Below, in pieces: positions 7,977 to 17,163 of a DNA stretch of 64,000 nucleotides. The stretch's first letter is position 1. Each line of letters starts with the position of its first letter. The stretch comes from JAIBBD01 sp041390685 (GTDB lineage: Bacteria; Chloroflexota; Dehalococcoidia; UBA2979). Below the pieces are notes generated by a model. The model was not told the origin of the DNA and did not search any database. It saw only the letters and a list, made by a program, of their open reading frames with translations. The position numbers and the translations under genes are program-made. Where the stretch lies: assembly GCA_041390685.1 (NCBI GenBank), contig JAWKPL010000001.1, forward strand, positions 124,001-188,000, in the 5' to 3' direction.

Positions 7977-9722
7977 TTGCCCGAGTCCAGGCCGAACCAC
8001 CTGACCTGGCGCCTGATCGTGCTCACCTGCCTCGTCGGCATGGCGATGGTCGCGCTCCTCGTGCGTCTGGCGATGATCCAGATCGTCAACCACGAACGGT
8101 ACGTCGAGGAGGCCGCCGCCACGCATCTGGGGGTCGCGGACCTCCCGGCTCCTCGCGGCGCGATTCTCGACGCATCCGGCTTCCCGCTCGCGACATCCGA
8201 GGACACCTGGGACGTGTACATCGACCGATTCCTGTGGGGCCAGGATCCGGCCCAGGCGGCCGACGCCGCGAAGGGCCTGGCCGCCGCGCTCGGAAGCGAC
8301 GAACAGGCACTGATCGAGCTTGGTATGGATGGGGGTGCAGGCGACGTCGTCGTGCAGCGGCAACTTCCGTACGAGGCCGGCATCGAGTTGGAGTCGAGAG
8401 ATCTGTGGGGCATCCGGCTGTTGCCTTCCGCCCGGCGGGTGTACCCGGAGGGCGGGCTGGCGAGCTCGATCGTCGGATTCGTGGGCCTCGAGGGCCGCGG
8501 CCTCTGGGGCGTGGAGGCGGACTTCGATGGTGTCCTGCAGGGCAGACCAGGCCTGATCGGTTCCGAGCGCGACGCACTGGGACGACCGATTTCGTTCGGG
8601 GGCCGGACGGAACGCGATCCCGTACCGGGCGGAGATGTCACCCTCACGATTGACCGCTTCATCCAGTCGATCGCGGAGCAGCGGCTGAAGGAGGCGGTTG
8701 GGCGGTACAACGCCCGCGGCGGGAGCATCGTGGTGATGGACCCGCACACCGGTGCCATCCTTGCGATGGCCTCAGTCCCATCGGTGGGTCAGTCGGGGAT
8801 CGACCTGGATGACCCACAGCTGCTCGACGAAGTCCGCAACCGAGCGATTGCAGACCTCTACGAGCCGGGGTCGGTCATCAAGACGTTAACCACGGCCAGC
8901 GCCCTCGACCTCGGTCGCGTGACGCCCGAAACGACGTACGTCGATACGGGCGAGGTCCAGATCGGCGACGCGATCATCAAGAACTGGGACTTCTCTGCGA
9001 ACGGCCCGACTAACGTTCGCGAGTACCTGCAGAAGTCCTTGAACACCGGCTCCGTCTGGCTTTCGCAGCTCGTCGGCGCGAAGGACTTCTACCGGTACCT
9101 GCAGGCGTTCGGACTGGGCGAGCCGACGCACGTGGGACTCTCCGGAGAGGCCGAAGGCCTCATCCGTCTGCCCAGCGACCAGGACTGGTACCCCGTGGAC
9201 CTCGCGACGAACTCATATGGCCAGGGGTTCGCCGCGACGCCGATCCAGGTGCTCACCGCCGTGAACGTATTCGCGAACGGCGGCCGCCTTATGCGGCCCT
9301 ACATCGTCTCGCAGGTGGCGAACCAGGATAGCGTGCGGCACTTCGAGCCTGTCGAAGTGCGCCGACCGGTGTCCGCCTCAACGGCCGAGACGATGGGGAG
9401 GCTCATGTACGACGTGGTGGAAGGCGTCGAGTATCACGGCGCGCGCGTCCCCGGCTACAACGTTGCAGGCAAGACCGGCACTACCCTGGTCTCGATCCCG
9501 ACAGGGTACGATCTCGACGGCACCATCGCGTCATTCGCCGGGTTCCTGCCATACGAGCAGCCGCGTGTATCGATCCTGGTCAAGATCGACCAGCCTAGCG
9601 GCGGATTAAACCTCGGCGGGCAGGTGGCCGCGCCTGTGTTCGCAGGGGTGGCGAGCGACATCATGAAGTACCTTCGAGTACCCGCCAGCCGGCCCGGTGA
9701 GCTCCAGACGGCTGCCCAGTGA
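7977..9722 (+). CDS. ftsI: division transpeptidase FtsI / penicillin-binding protein
   Basis: The 581-residue class B penicillin-binding protein has a membrane anchor at 11-33, a dimerisation domain that includes R-G-A-I-L-D near residue 60, and a transpeptidase domain. The three active-site motifs are visible: S299-V-I-K302, S354-L-N356 and K499-T-G501. It cross-links septal peptidoglycan in the periplasmic space. The TTG start 7977 is preceded by AGGAGAG. No PASTA domains follow. The next gene, murF, overlaps its stop; murE, which usually sits between them, is absent. Confidence 0.96.
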   Translation: MPESRPNHLTWRLIVLTCLVGMAMVALLVRLAMIQIVNHERYVEEAAATHLGVADLPAPRGAILDASGFPLATSEDTWDVYIDRFLWGQDPAQAADAAKGLAAALGSDEQALIELGMDGGAGDVVVQRQLPYEAGIELESRDLWGIRLLPSARRVYPEGGLASSIVGFVGLEGRGLWGVEADFDGVLQGRPGLIGSERDALGRPISFGGRTERDPVPGGDVTLTIDRFIQSIAEQRLKEAVGRYNARGGSIVVMDPHTGAILAMASVPSVGQSGIDLDDPQLLDEVRNRAIADLYEPGSVIKTLTTASALDLGRVTPETTYVDTGEVQIGDAIIKNWDFSANGPTNVREYLQKSLNTGSVWLSQLVGAKDFYRYLQAFGLGEPTHVGLSGEAEGLIRLPSDQDWYPVDLATNSYGQGFAATPIQVLTAVNVFANGGRLMRPYIVSQVANQDSVRHFEPVEVRRPVSASTAETMGRLMYDVVEGVEYHGARVPGYNVAGKTGTTLVSIPTGYDLDGTIASFAGFLPYEQPRVSILVKIDQPSGGLNLGGQVAAPVFAGVASDIMKYLRVPASRPGELQTAAQ

Positions 9723-11116
9723 CCAGCGTACCCACCCTCGACACATCGTTCGTCGCCGCCGCGCTCGGAGACCTGCTGATCGAGCACGCGGGACCTCGGG
9801 TGCGGTTCCGCCGGGCAGTGATCGACTCGCGAGAGGCCGGCGACGGCGACCTGTTCGTCGCGCTCCAGGGGACGCGCGTGGACGGGCATCAGTACGCGAC
9901 CGCTGCGGTGGAACGTGGCGCTCGCGGCGTTCTCGCTCGGGAGCCACTCGACCTCCGCCCAGACATCGCCCTCTTCGTCGTGTCTGACCCGCTGGCCGCG
10001 TTGCAGCGCATCGCGGTCGCATGGCGCGATGCGCTCGACCGGCTGCAGGTGGTGGGAGTGACGGGCAACGTCGGGAAGTCGACGACGAAGCTGATCACGG
10101 CCGCGCTGCTGCGAAGTCGCTACCGCGTCCAGGCCGAGGCCCAGAACTACAACAACGAGATCGGAGTCCCCCTCTGCCTGCTCCGGCTGCGGCCCGAGAC
10201 TGAACGAGCAGTCATCGAGATGGGGATGTACACGACGGGCGAGATCGCGCTGCTGTGCACCTGGGCCCGACCTCAGATTGGAATCGTCCTGAACGTCGGG
10301 CCTGTGCACCTCGAACGTGCAGGGTCGATGGAGGCGATCGCGCGTGCGAAGCGCGAGCTGGTCGAATCCCTGCCTCGGGACGGGCACGCAATTCTCAACG
10401 TTGATGACGAGCGGGTACGGGCCATGGTCGGCCACACCCGCGCGCGGGTATGGACTGTCGGTACTTCCCCGACGCCTGACGTGTACTCCGCTGATCTCGA
10501 GAGCCGAGGGGCGGATGGGTTCTTCTTCACTCTGCACGCCGTCGGCCGTTCGCGGCGGGTGCACGTGCCGTTGCCCGGCGCCCACCTCGTGACGAACGTC
10601 CTGGCTTCAGCAGCCGCGGCGCTGGCAGATGGAGTCGAGTTCGACGCCGTCTGCGAGTCCATCGAGCGGCTCGACGTGCCCACGCGGCTCGCGATCCGGC
10701 GGAGCACTCACGGATTCACGGTGCTGGACGACACGTACAACGCAAGCCCGGTGGCGACGCTCGCGGCACTCGACCTGCTCGGAGAAACGCCGGGCCGCCG
10801 CATCGCGGTTCTCGGCGACATGCTTGAGCTCGGAGACCTGTCCGCGGTGGAGCATGAGCGCGTCGGACGGCGCGCCGCGGAGGTTGCCGATGTCCTGCTC
10901 ACGATTGGATCGCACGCGAGGGGGATCAACGAAGCGGCGGCGCGAGCCGGGATCGCCGAGACGTATCACTTCGGGAGTAAGGAGGAGATAGCAGCGGCGG
11001 TCCGTGCCCTCGTCGCACCCGGCGACGTTGTGCTCGTGAAGGCGTCGCGCGCGCTGGCACTCGAATCGGTCGTGGCGGAGTTACTCGCCTCAGACGATGG
11101 GGCGCCGTCAACATGA
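9719..11116 (+). CDS. murF: UDP-N-acetylmuramoyl-tripeptide--D-alanyl-D-alanine ligase MurF
   Basis: The 465-residue Mur ligase has a short N-terminal domain with D-S-R-E-A-G-D-G-D-L-F-V-A, the ATP loop T-G-N-V-G-K-S (115-121), N-Y-N-N-E-I-G-V-P near 142 (the MurF-specific asparagine-rich segment), E-M-G-M near 165 and a C-terminal D-D-T-Y-N-A-S-P motif. It adds D-Ala-D-Ala to the UDP-MurNAc tripeptide in the cytoplasm. GTG 9719 overlaps the ftsI stop. The MurF-type asparagine motif argues against this being MurE. Confidence 0.95.
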   Translation: MTSVPTLDTSFVAAALGDLLIEHAGPRVRFRRAVIDSREAGDGDLFVALQGTRVDGHQYATAAVERGARGVLAREPLDLRPDIALFVVSDPLAALQRIAVAWRDALDRLQVVGVTGNVGKSTTKLITAALLRSRYRVQAEAQNYNNEIGVPLCLLRLRPETERAVIEMGMYTTGEIALLCTWARPQIGIVLNVGPVHLERAGSMEAIARAKRELVESLPRDGHAILNVDDERVRAMVGHTRARVWTVGTSPTPDVYSADLESRGADGFFFTLHAVGRSRRVHVPLPGAHLVTNVLASAAAALADGVEFDAVCESIERLDVPTRLAIRRSTHGFTVLDDTYNASPVATLAALDLLGETPGRRIAVLGDMLELGDLSAVEHERVGRRAAEVADVLLTIGSHARGINEAAARAGIAETYHFGSKEEIAAAVRALVAPGDVVLVKASRALALESVVAELLASDDGAPST

Positions 11117-12072
11117 CGCATGCGCTGCTTTCCGGGGGCGCCGCGTTCCTGATCGCCCTCGTCGCCGGGACGCAGGTCGTGCCGTGGCTGAGGCGCCGCA
11201 AACTCGGCAAAGCCATCTCCGAAGAAGGCCCGTCCTCGCATCTCACCAAGGCAGGGACGCCAACGATGGGCGGGCTGCTCATCTTCGGCACGGTGGTGGT
11301 TGTGACGTTGTTCTCCAACCCGGTCGAGCATCCGGCCGTCCTCCTTCCGCTGGGCGTCGCCGGCGCGGCGTTGGCCATCGGTGCATACGACGACCTCGGG
11401 ACGCTGGTAGGCGGTACGCAGCGCAAGCTGAGCTGGCGCGTGAAGTTCGTGTTGCTCTTCGGTCTGTCTGTTGCCGTCGCGAGTGTCCTCTACTTCGGGA
11501 TGGACCGCGGGCGCATGCATATTCCGTGGGCGGGCGTCCACGACATTGGGTACGCGTACCTGCCGATCGCCGTCGCCATCGTCTTCCTGATGACTCCTGC
11601 AACCGCCATCACGGACGGGCTCGATGGCCTGCTCGGTGGAACGGGCGCGGTCGCGTACGCCGCATACGGCGCGCTCGCACTGACGCAAGGTGACTACTAC
11701 CTGGGAGGATTCCTGTTCGCGATGGTCGGGGCGTTGCTCGGGTTCCTCTGGTACAACGCCCACCCTGCAGCAGTGTTCATGGGAGATGCCGGCGCGCTCC
11801 CGGTTGGGGCGGTACTCGCGACCGCCGCCCTGATGACCGAACACTGGCTCATCCTGCCCCTGATTGGCCTCGTATTCGTCATCGAGGCGGCGTCGACGGT
11901 GATTCAGATCGCCCACTTCAAGGCGACCGGCGGGCGGCGGTTGTTCCGCATGACGCCGGTACATCACCACTTCGAGCTGATCGGGTGGAGTGAGCCACAG
12001 GTCGTGATGCGCTTCTGGTTGTTGGGCGGCGCAGCGGCACTGGCCGGCGTCGGTCTGGCACTTGCGGTGTGA
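11113..12072 (+). CDS. mraY: phospho-N-acetylmuramoyl-pentapeptide transferase MraY
   Basis: The 319-residue polytopic membrane enzyme (about 10 helices) makes lipid I from UDP-MurNAc-pentapeptide and undecaprenyl phosphate. Visible signatures are P-T-M-G-G near residue 53, Y-D-D-L near 92, I-T-D-G-L-D-G-L near 157, M-G-D-A-G near 220 and the P-V-H-H-H-F-E cytoplasmic loop near 282. All catalytic aspartates and the triple His are kept. It overlaps murF by 4 bases and is followed 6 bases later by murD. Confidence 0.97.
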   Translation: MTHALLSGGAAFLIALVAGTQVVPWLRRRKLGKAISEEGPSSHLTKAGTPTMGGLLIFGTVVVVTLFSNPVEHPAVLLPLGVAGAALAIGAYDDLGTLVGGTQRKLSWRVKFVLLFGLSVAVASVLYFGMDRGRMHIPWAGVHDIGYAYLPIAVAIVFLMTPATAITDGLDGLLGGTGAVAYAAYGALALTQGDYYLGGFLFAMVGALLGFLWYNAHPAAVFMGDAGALPVGAVLATAALMTEHWLILPLIGLVFVIEAASTVIQIAHFKATGGRRLFRMTPVHHHFELIGWSEPQVVMRFWLLGGAAALAGVGLALAV

Positions 12073-12078
12073 TGCGCT

Positions 12079-13485
12079 GTGGATAAGAATGGCTCAATTG
12101 CTTTCTCCTATAAGCCGAACTTCGGAGGGGCGCGCGTTACTGTGATCGGCCTCGGTATCGAAGGCATCGATCTGGTGCACTTCCTTGCAGCGCAAGGTGC
12201 ACACGTCACCGTGTCCGACGCGCGGCCGGCCGAGGCCCTCGGCAACGCCCTCGCCGCGATCGCGGATGTGGACGCCACCCTCTCGCTCGGCGCGAACCGT
12301 CCCGAGGACACGCGCGACGCCGACTGCGTGTTCATTTCGCAAGGAGTCCCGCGCGACCTGCCGGCGATCGAGGCCGCGCGCGCTGCGGGAGTGCCACTGT
12401 CGTCGATGGCGCAGCTCTTCTTTGACCTGTGCCCTGCACCGGTTGCTGCAGTCACCGGCTCCTCGGGAAAGACGACGACGACCGCGCTCGTTGGCGCGAT
12501 GCTCGGCGCCTCGGACGTCGATTATGTCGTTGGTGGTAACATCGGCGTGGGCCTGCTCGGATTGCTCGACCACATCGAGCCCCAAACGAAAGTCATGATC
12601 GAGCTGTCCCACACGCAGCTTGAATCAATGGAGCGCAGCCCCCACCTCGCCTGCGTGACGAATGTCACCCCGAACCACCTCGATCGGTACTCATGGACCG
12701 CCTACGTAGCGCTCAAGCGGCGCATCTTCCAGTTCCAGACGGCCGAAGACACGTGTGTCTTCAACCTCGACAACGAGGTGTCAGCGGCTTTCTCGCGTGA
12801 GGCGCCCGGTCGAGTGGCCTATACGTCAGCGACACGGCCGCTCCCGGGCGATGGAGTGGCGCTGCTTGGAGACACGGTCACCCGGTTCGACGCCGGCCAG
12901 GCGTTCGCCGTGCTGCCTCGCCGTGACATCCAGCTGCGCGGCTCGCATAACGTCGAGAACGTGCTCTCCGCTGTGGCGCTGGCGAGCCGTCTCGGCGTGT
13001 CCGATCCCGTTGCGGCACGGGCGATCCGGGCATTCACCGGCGTGCCCCACCGGCTCGAACCGGTCGCCACGATCAATGGCGCCGACTACGTGAACGATTC
13101 CATCGCGACAACGCCTGAGCGCACGCTCGCGGGGATGCGCTCGTTCGAGCAACCGCTCGTGTTGATCCTCGGCGGCCGGCACAAGTACTTGCCAGTGGGC
13201 GAGCTCGCAGGAGAGGCGGTCCGCCGCTGCCGCGCCGTGATCGCGTTCGGCGAGGCCGGGGAGATGTTCGCTTCCGCTGTGCGAGACGCCTCGGGATCTG
13301 CGTCGTTGCCTATCGAGCAGGTTCAGGACGTGGATGCAGCCGTGTCCGCTGCCAGCCGCTACGCGCGGCCGGGCGATGCGGTGCTCTTCGCGCCGGCGGG
13401 AAGCTCGTTTGATGCGTATCCGAACTTCGAGCGCCGTGGCGAGGCGTTTCGCGAGGCCGTGCGGCGGCTGGAAGGCGGCGCCTGA
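12079..13485 (+). CDS. murD: UDP-N-acetylmuramoylalanine--D-glutamate ligase MurD
   Basis: The 468-residue protein has an N-terminal Rossmann-like domain (V-T-V-I-G-L-G-I-E-G at 20-29), the ATP loop T-G-S-S-G-K-T (126-132), N-V-T-P-N-H-L-D-R in the central domain, and a C-terminal domain with G-G-R-H-K. It adds D-glutamate to UDP-MurNAc-L-alanine. The GTG start 12079 follows the mraY stop by 6 bases. It overlaps ftsW by one base. Confidence 0.93.
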   Translation: MDKNGSIAFSYKPNFGGARVTVIGLGIEGIDLVHFLAAQGAHVTVSDARPAEALGNALAAIADVDATLSLGANRPEDTRDADCVFISQGVPRDLPAIEAARAAGVPLSSMAQLFFDLCPAPVAAVTGSSGKTTTTALVGAMLGASDVDYVVGGNIGVGLLGLLDHIEPQTKVMIELSHTQLESMERSPHLACVTNVTPNHLDRYSWTAYVALKRRIFQFQTAEDTCVFNLDNEVSAAFSREAPGRVAYTSATRPLPGDGVALLGDTVTRFDAGQAFAVLPRRDIQLRGSHNVENVLSAVALASRLGVSDPVAARAIRAFTGVPHRLEPVATINGADYVNDSIATTPERTLAGMRSFEQPLVLILGGRHKYLPVGELAGEAVRRCRAVIAFGEAGEMFASAVRDASGSASLPIEQVQDVDAAVSAASRYARPGDAVLFAPAGSSFDAYPNFERRGEAFREAVRRLEGGA

Positions 13486-14678
13486 TGGCACGCCGCGTCG
13501 CCGAATACACCGTGCGACGGCACGGACCCGACTACTTGCTACTCGCCGTGCTCACGGTACTGCTCGTCATCGGCCTGATCGCGGTGTACTCGTCGTCGTA
13601 CGCGCTCGGATACGCCGAGTACGGCGACCCCAACTACTTCATCAAGAAGCAGGTCTTCTTCACGGCTCTGGGGCTCATCGGGATGTTCATCGCGATGAAC
13701 ATCGACTACCGGCTTCTCATGCGTCTCAGTCCGCTGCTGATGCTCGGCGCACTCATCGGGCTGGCGGCCGCGCTGCTTCCCGGCATCGGCCTTGAGCAGA
13801 ACGGGGCTCGTCGCTGGATCGCGCTCGGCCCTCTTCCGCCACTGCAACCGAGCGAGTTCGCGAAGGTCGCTGTGTTGATCTACATGGCGGCGTGGTTAGC
13901 CGCCAAGGGCGATACCGTCAGAGATCTATCGCTCGGGGTGCTGCCATTCGTGAGCATGGTGGGGCTCATCGGGGCCCTGATCATGATGGAGCCCGACATG
14001 GGCACCGCGATGATGGTCGCGCTCATCACGGGCACCCTCTTCTTCGTGGCCGGCGCGAAGCTGACACACCTGATCGCCCTGGTCGGGAGCGGCATCGTGA
14101 TGGCCATGATCCTGATTCTCAGTCATGGGTATCGAGCGGATCGCCTGACTGCCTTCACTTCGGCCGAGAGCGATCCGACCGGCGTCGGCTTCCACGCGCT
14201 GCAGATGCTGGTGGCCTTTGGCTCGGGAGGGATCGGCGGTCTCGGCCTCGGCGTCTCCAGGCAGAAGTTCTTCTACATCCCCGGATCGCACACAGACGGA
14301 GTGCTGGCGATCATTGGGGAAGAGCTGGGCTTCATCGGCGTCGTTGTCGTCTTGCTGCTGTTCATCGTGTTTCTCGCGCGGGGACTGCGGATCGCGATGC
14401 GCGCTCCGGATCGGTTTGGCTCGCTGATCGCAACCGGTGTGATCGCGTGGATCGCGCTGCAGTTGTTGATCAACGTCGGCGGGGTTACTCGGTCGATCCC
14501 GCTCACGGGGATTCCCCTGCCGTTCCTCTCATACGGCGGATCCTCCATCATGGCGCTGCTCATCGCGGTCGGCGTCCTGCTGTCAGTCTCGCGGTACGCA
14601 GCGATCGAGGACGCGGAGCGATTCGAACCGACTCGCGGCGTCGTGCGTCCGGGTCCAGCCCCCGAGGCCGGCCCATGA
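13485..14678 (+). CDS. ftsW: FtsW/RodA-family peptidoglycan glycosyltransferase FtsW
   Basis: The 397-residue SEDS-family membrane protein has about ten helices. The family signature is seen near residues 90-125 (N-G-A-R-R-W-I, Q-P-S-E-F-A-K) and in the C-terminal part (G-I-P-L-P-F-L-S-Y-G-G-S-S). Glu in P-S-E-F is present. It polymerises glycan strands together with FtsI. Its location between murD and murG supports FtsW rather than RodA. Its stop overlaps the murG start (ATGA). Confidence 0.96.
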   Translation: MARRVAEYTVRRHGPDYLLLAVLTVLLVIGLIAVYSSSYALGYAEYGDPNYFIKKQVFFTALGLIGMFIAMNIDYRLLMRLSPLLMLGALIGLAAALLPGIGLEQNGARRWIALGPLPPLQPSEFAKVAVLIYMAAWLAAKGDTVRDLSLGVLPFVSMVGLIGALIMMEPDMGTAMMVALITGTLFFVAGAKLTHLIALVGSGIVMAMILILSHGYRADRLTAFTSAESDPTGVGFHALQMLVAFGSGGIGGLGLGVSRQKFFYIPGSHTDGVLAIIGEELGFIGVVVVLLLFIVFLARGLRIAMRAPDRFGSLIATGVIAWIALQLLINVGGVTRSIPLTGIPLPFLSYGGSSIMALLIAVGVLLSVSRYAAIEDAERFEPTRGVVRPGPAPEAGP

Positions 14679-15745
14679 TGTACGCACTGGCCGGCGGAGG
14701 CACCGGAGGCCACACCTACCCCTCGATCACCGTAGGCGAGGAACTGCGGCGCCGCGGAAATACGCTGGTGTACTACGGCACAGAACGCGGGCCAGAACAC
14801 GCGCTCGCCGAGGCGGCCGACATCCCCTTCCGCGGCATGGCTGCCTCCCAGGTGCGTGGCGGACCCCGGCGAATGGCGCGCGGCGGATGGAACCTCATCC
14901 GAGGCACGCGCGATGTTGCCTCACACATGCGAGTGAGCCACCCGGCAGCGCTCTTCGCCACCGGCGGCTATGCGGCCGCGCCTGCGGGACTAGCGGCACG
15001 GCGCCGGGCCATTCCGCTGCTCGTGTTCCTCCCGGACGTGCACCCTGGATGGGCAGTGCGGTTTCTCAACCGGTTCGCAACCACCGTGGCCTGTTCGGTC
15101 GACGGGGCACTGCCGTCGCTTCCGCGGCGAAAGACCGTCGTTACGGGCTATCCCGTGCGCCCACAGTTCCATGAAGCCACCCGCGACGAGGGCCAGCGGC
15201 GATTCGGCCTCGATCCCGCGCTCCCGACGCTTCTCGTCACCGGTGGGTCGCTCGGCGCCCGCGCGATCAACCGCGCGATCGCTGCGGCGCTGCCGCGGCT
15301 GCTTCAGCGAGCGCAGATCCTCCATATCTGCGGGCGGCAGGAGGAACGCTGGTTACTCGATGAGCGCTCGCGGCTCGCGCCGGAGATGTGTGCTCGGTAC
15401 CACCTGGTCGCATACACGGAGCAGATGGCCTGGGCCATGGCAGCCGCAGATCTCGCGGTGACCCGCGCGGGCGCTTCGACGCTCGGTGAACTCCCCATGG
15501 CGGGTCTGCCGGCGATTGTCGTGCCCGGCGAGTTCTCCGACCAGCGGCTAAACGCAGCCTACCTCGAGCAACGGGGGGCCGCGATCGAACTGGCGAATGA
15601 CCGGCTGGCGGATCTCGAACCGATCATCACGCGATTGCTCGATGACGACGCCGAGCGGCGGCGCATGGCAGGCGCGATGCTGGGCCTGGCGCGGCCGGAA
15701 GCGGCGGCACGACTCGCGGATCTCATGGAAGCGATGGCAGCGTGA
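14675..15745 (+). CDS. murG: UDP-N-acetylglucosamine--undecaprenyl-pyrophosphoryl-muramoylpentapeptide transferase MurG
   Basis: The protein has 356 residues. The N-terminal G-G-G-T-G-G-H (7-13) binds lipid I diphosphate. A second G-G-S-L-G-A near 190 and the A-G-A-S-T-L-G-E-L-P segment near 268 bind UDP-GlcNAc. ATG 14675 is chosen because it overlaps the ftsW stop by 4 bases and places the glycine loop at the N-terminus; the frame stays open far upstream across ftsW, but that part reads ftsW in the wrong frame. It makes lipid II on the inner face of the membrane. It overlaps murC by 4 bases. Confidence 0.96.
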   Translation: MMYALAGGGTGGHTYPSITVGEELRRRGNTLVYYGTERGPEHALAEAADIPFRGMAASQVRGGPRRMARGGWNLIRGTRDVASHMRVSHPAALFATGGYAAAPAGLAARRRAIPLLVFLPDVHPGWAVRFLNRFATTVACSVDGALPSLPRRKTVVTGYPVRPQFHEATRDEGQRRFGLDPALPTLLVTGGSLGARAINRAIAAALPRLLQRAQILHICGRQEERWLLDERSRLAPEMCARYHLVAYTEQMAWAMAAADLAVTRAGASTLGELPMAGLPAIVVPGEFSDQRLNAAYLEQRGAAIELANDRLADLEPIITRLLDDDAERRRMAGAMLGLARPEAAARLADLMEAMAA

Positions 15746-17163
15746 TGGTCCGGCTCAAGTCGCGCACCGATCAGGACGGATTCGCCATCCCGCACCGCGT
15801 GCATCTCATCGGGGCAGGCGGCATGCATATGTCCGCGATCGGACAGATCCTGCTCGCCCGCGGGCACATCGTCACGGGTTCCGACATTGCGCCGTCGGAG
15901 CATGTCGAGCGGCTCCGGGGGATGGGCGCGATCATCTACGAGGGGCACGCCGCTTCGAACCTCGGTCGTGCCGAGCTGGTCGTGACGACAGTCGCCGCGA
16001 AGGACGATAACCCGGAGATCCTCGCCGCGCTCTCGCTGGGGATTCCCGTGCTCGTCCGCGCCGAGATGGTGCAGCGGCTGATCGCGGATCGCGACGTGCT
16101 GGCAGTCGCGGGGACGCACGGGAAGACCACCACCACGACGCTCCTCGCCCTCATGGCCGTGCGTGGAGGACTCGACCCGCTTGTGCTCGCAGGAGGCGAC
16201 TCCCGCGAGCTTGGCAGCAACGCGCGGGACGGCACGGGCCGGTTCGCGGTCGTGGAGGCAGACGAGTACGCCGAGGCGTTCCTGCAGTACGAGCCCCGCT
16301 ACGCGCTCATCCTGAATGTGGAGGCCGATCACCTCGACTACTACGGCACGGAAGAGCGGTTCGTCGAGGCCTTCCGCAGCTTCTCGAAGCGAGTGCTGCC
16401 GGGCGGCACGCTGTTCGTATGCGCCGACTCGCCGCACGCCTCAGAGATCGGGGCAGCACCCGCCCGCGACGGCGCACGTGTTGAGCGGTTCGCGCTCGGC
16501 GAGCTAGACGCAGAGTGGCGGGCCGTCCAACTCCGCGGCAACGACCGAGGCGGCATCGACTTCGTGGTGCAACTCGACGGTAGCGAGCTGGGGCGCGTCT
16601 CCCTGCAGGTGCCCGGGAGGCACAACGTCTCGAACGCGCTGGGCGCGATGGCAATGGCCATGCGGGCGGGCGTCGACTTCCACAGAGCCGCGCAGGCTGC
16701 CTCGGAATTCACGGGCGCCCACCGTCGATTCGAGCACGTCGCCGACGTCGGCGGCGTGACGATCATGGACGACTACGCGCACCATCCGACCGAGGTGCGG
16801 GCGACACTGCAGAGCGCCCGAGCGCGCTTCCCGGGCCGGCGGCTGGTAGCGTGTTTCCAGCCGCACACCTACTCCAGATCGCGCTACCTCCTCGCCGGAT
16901 TCCGCACGTGCTTCGAGGCGCTCGACCACCTCTTCGTGCTCGGCACCTACGCAGCGCGCGAGGCGCCGGACGCCGGTATGCCGGCACAGGATCTCGTTCG
17001 CGAGATCACTTCCCCCACGCCGGAATTCGTCGAGACGTTCGACGACGCCGCACGACAGATCGCGGAGCGGCTCCGACCCGGGGACGTGTTCTTCACCATC
17101 GGCGCTGGAGACGTCAACCGGCTTGGGCCGATGGTGCGTGCGTTGCTGGAGGCGCGGCCGTGA
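15742..17163 (+). CDS. murC: UDP-N-acetylmuramate--L-alanine ligase MurC
   Basis: The 473-residue protein has G-A-G-G-M-H-M-S-A-I-G near residue 25 for UDP-MurNAc binding, the ATP loop G-T-H-G-K-T (124-129), E-A-D-E-Y near 171 and D-D-Y-A-H-H-P-T-E near 342, which is diagnostic of MurC. It adds the first amino acid of the stem peptide. GTG 15742 or ATG 15745 both fit; the former overlaps murG by 4 bases. It shares 4 bases with ddl. The usual murB neighbour is not found between murC and ddl. Confidence 0.96.
   Translation: MMVRLKSRTDQDGFAIPHRVHLIGAGGMHMSAIGQILLARGHIVTGSDIAPSEHVERLRGMGAIIYEGHAASNLGRAELVVTTVAAKDDNPEILAALSLGIPVLVRAEMVQRLIADRDVLAVAGTHGKTTTTTLLALMAVRGGLDPLVLAGGDSRELGSNARDGTGRFAVVEADEYAEAFLQYEPRYALILNVEADHLDYYGTEERFVEAFRSFSKRVLPGGTLFVCADSPHASEIGAAPARDGARVERFALGELDAEWRAVQLRGNDRGGIDFVVQLDGSELGRVSLQVPGRHNVSNALGAMAMAMRAGVDFHRAAQAASEFTGAHRRFEHVADVGGVTIMDDYAHHPTEVRATLQSARARFPGRRLVACFQPHTYSRSRYLLAGFRTCFEALDHLFVLGTYAAREAPDAGMPAQDLVREITSPTPEFVETFDDAARQIAERLRPGDVFFTIGAGDVNRLGPMVRALLEARP

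Noticed and set aside
13892..14674. Long open frame inside ftsW leading into murG
   Set aside because: It reads ftsW in another frame, is Arg/Gly-rich and lacks any domain; murG starts at the ATGA overlap at 14675.
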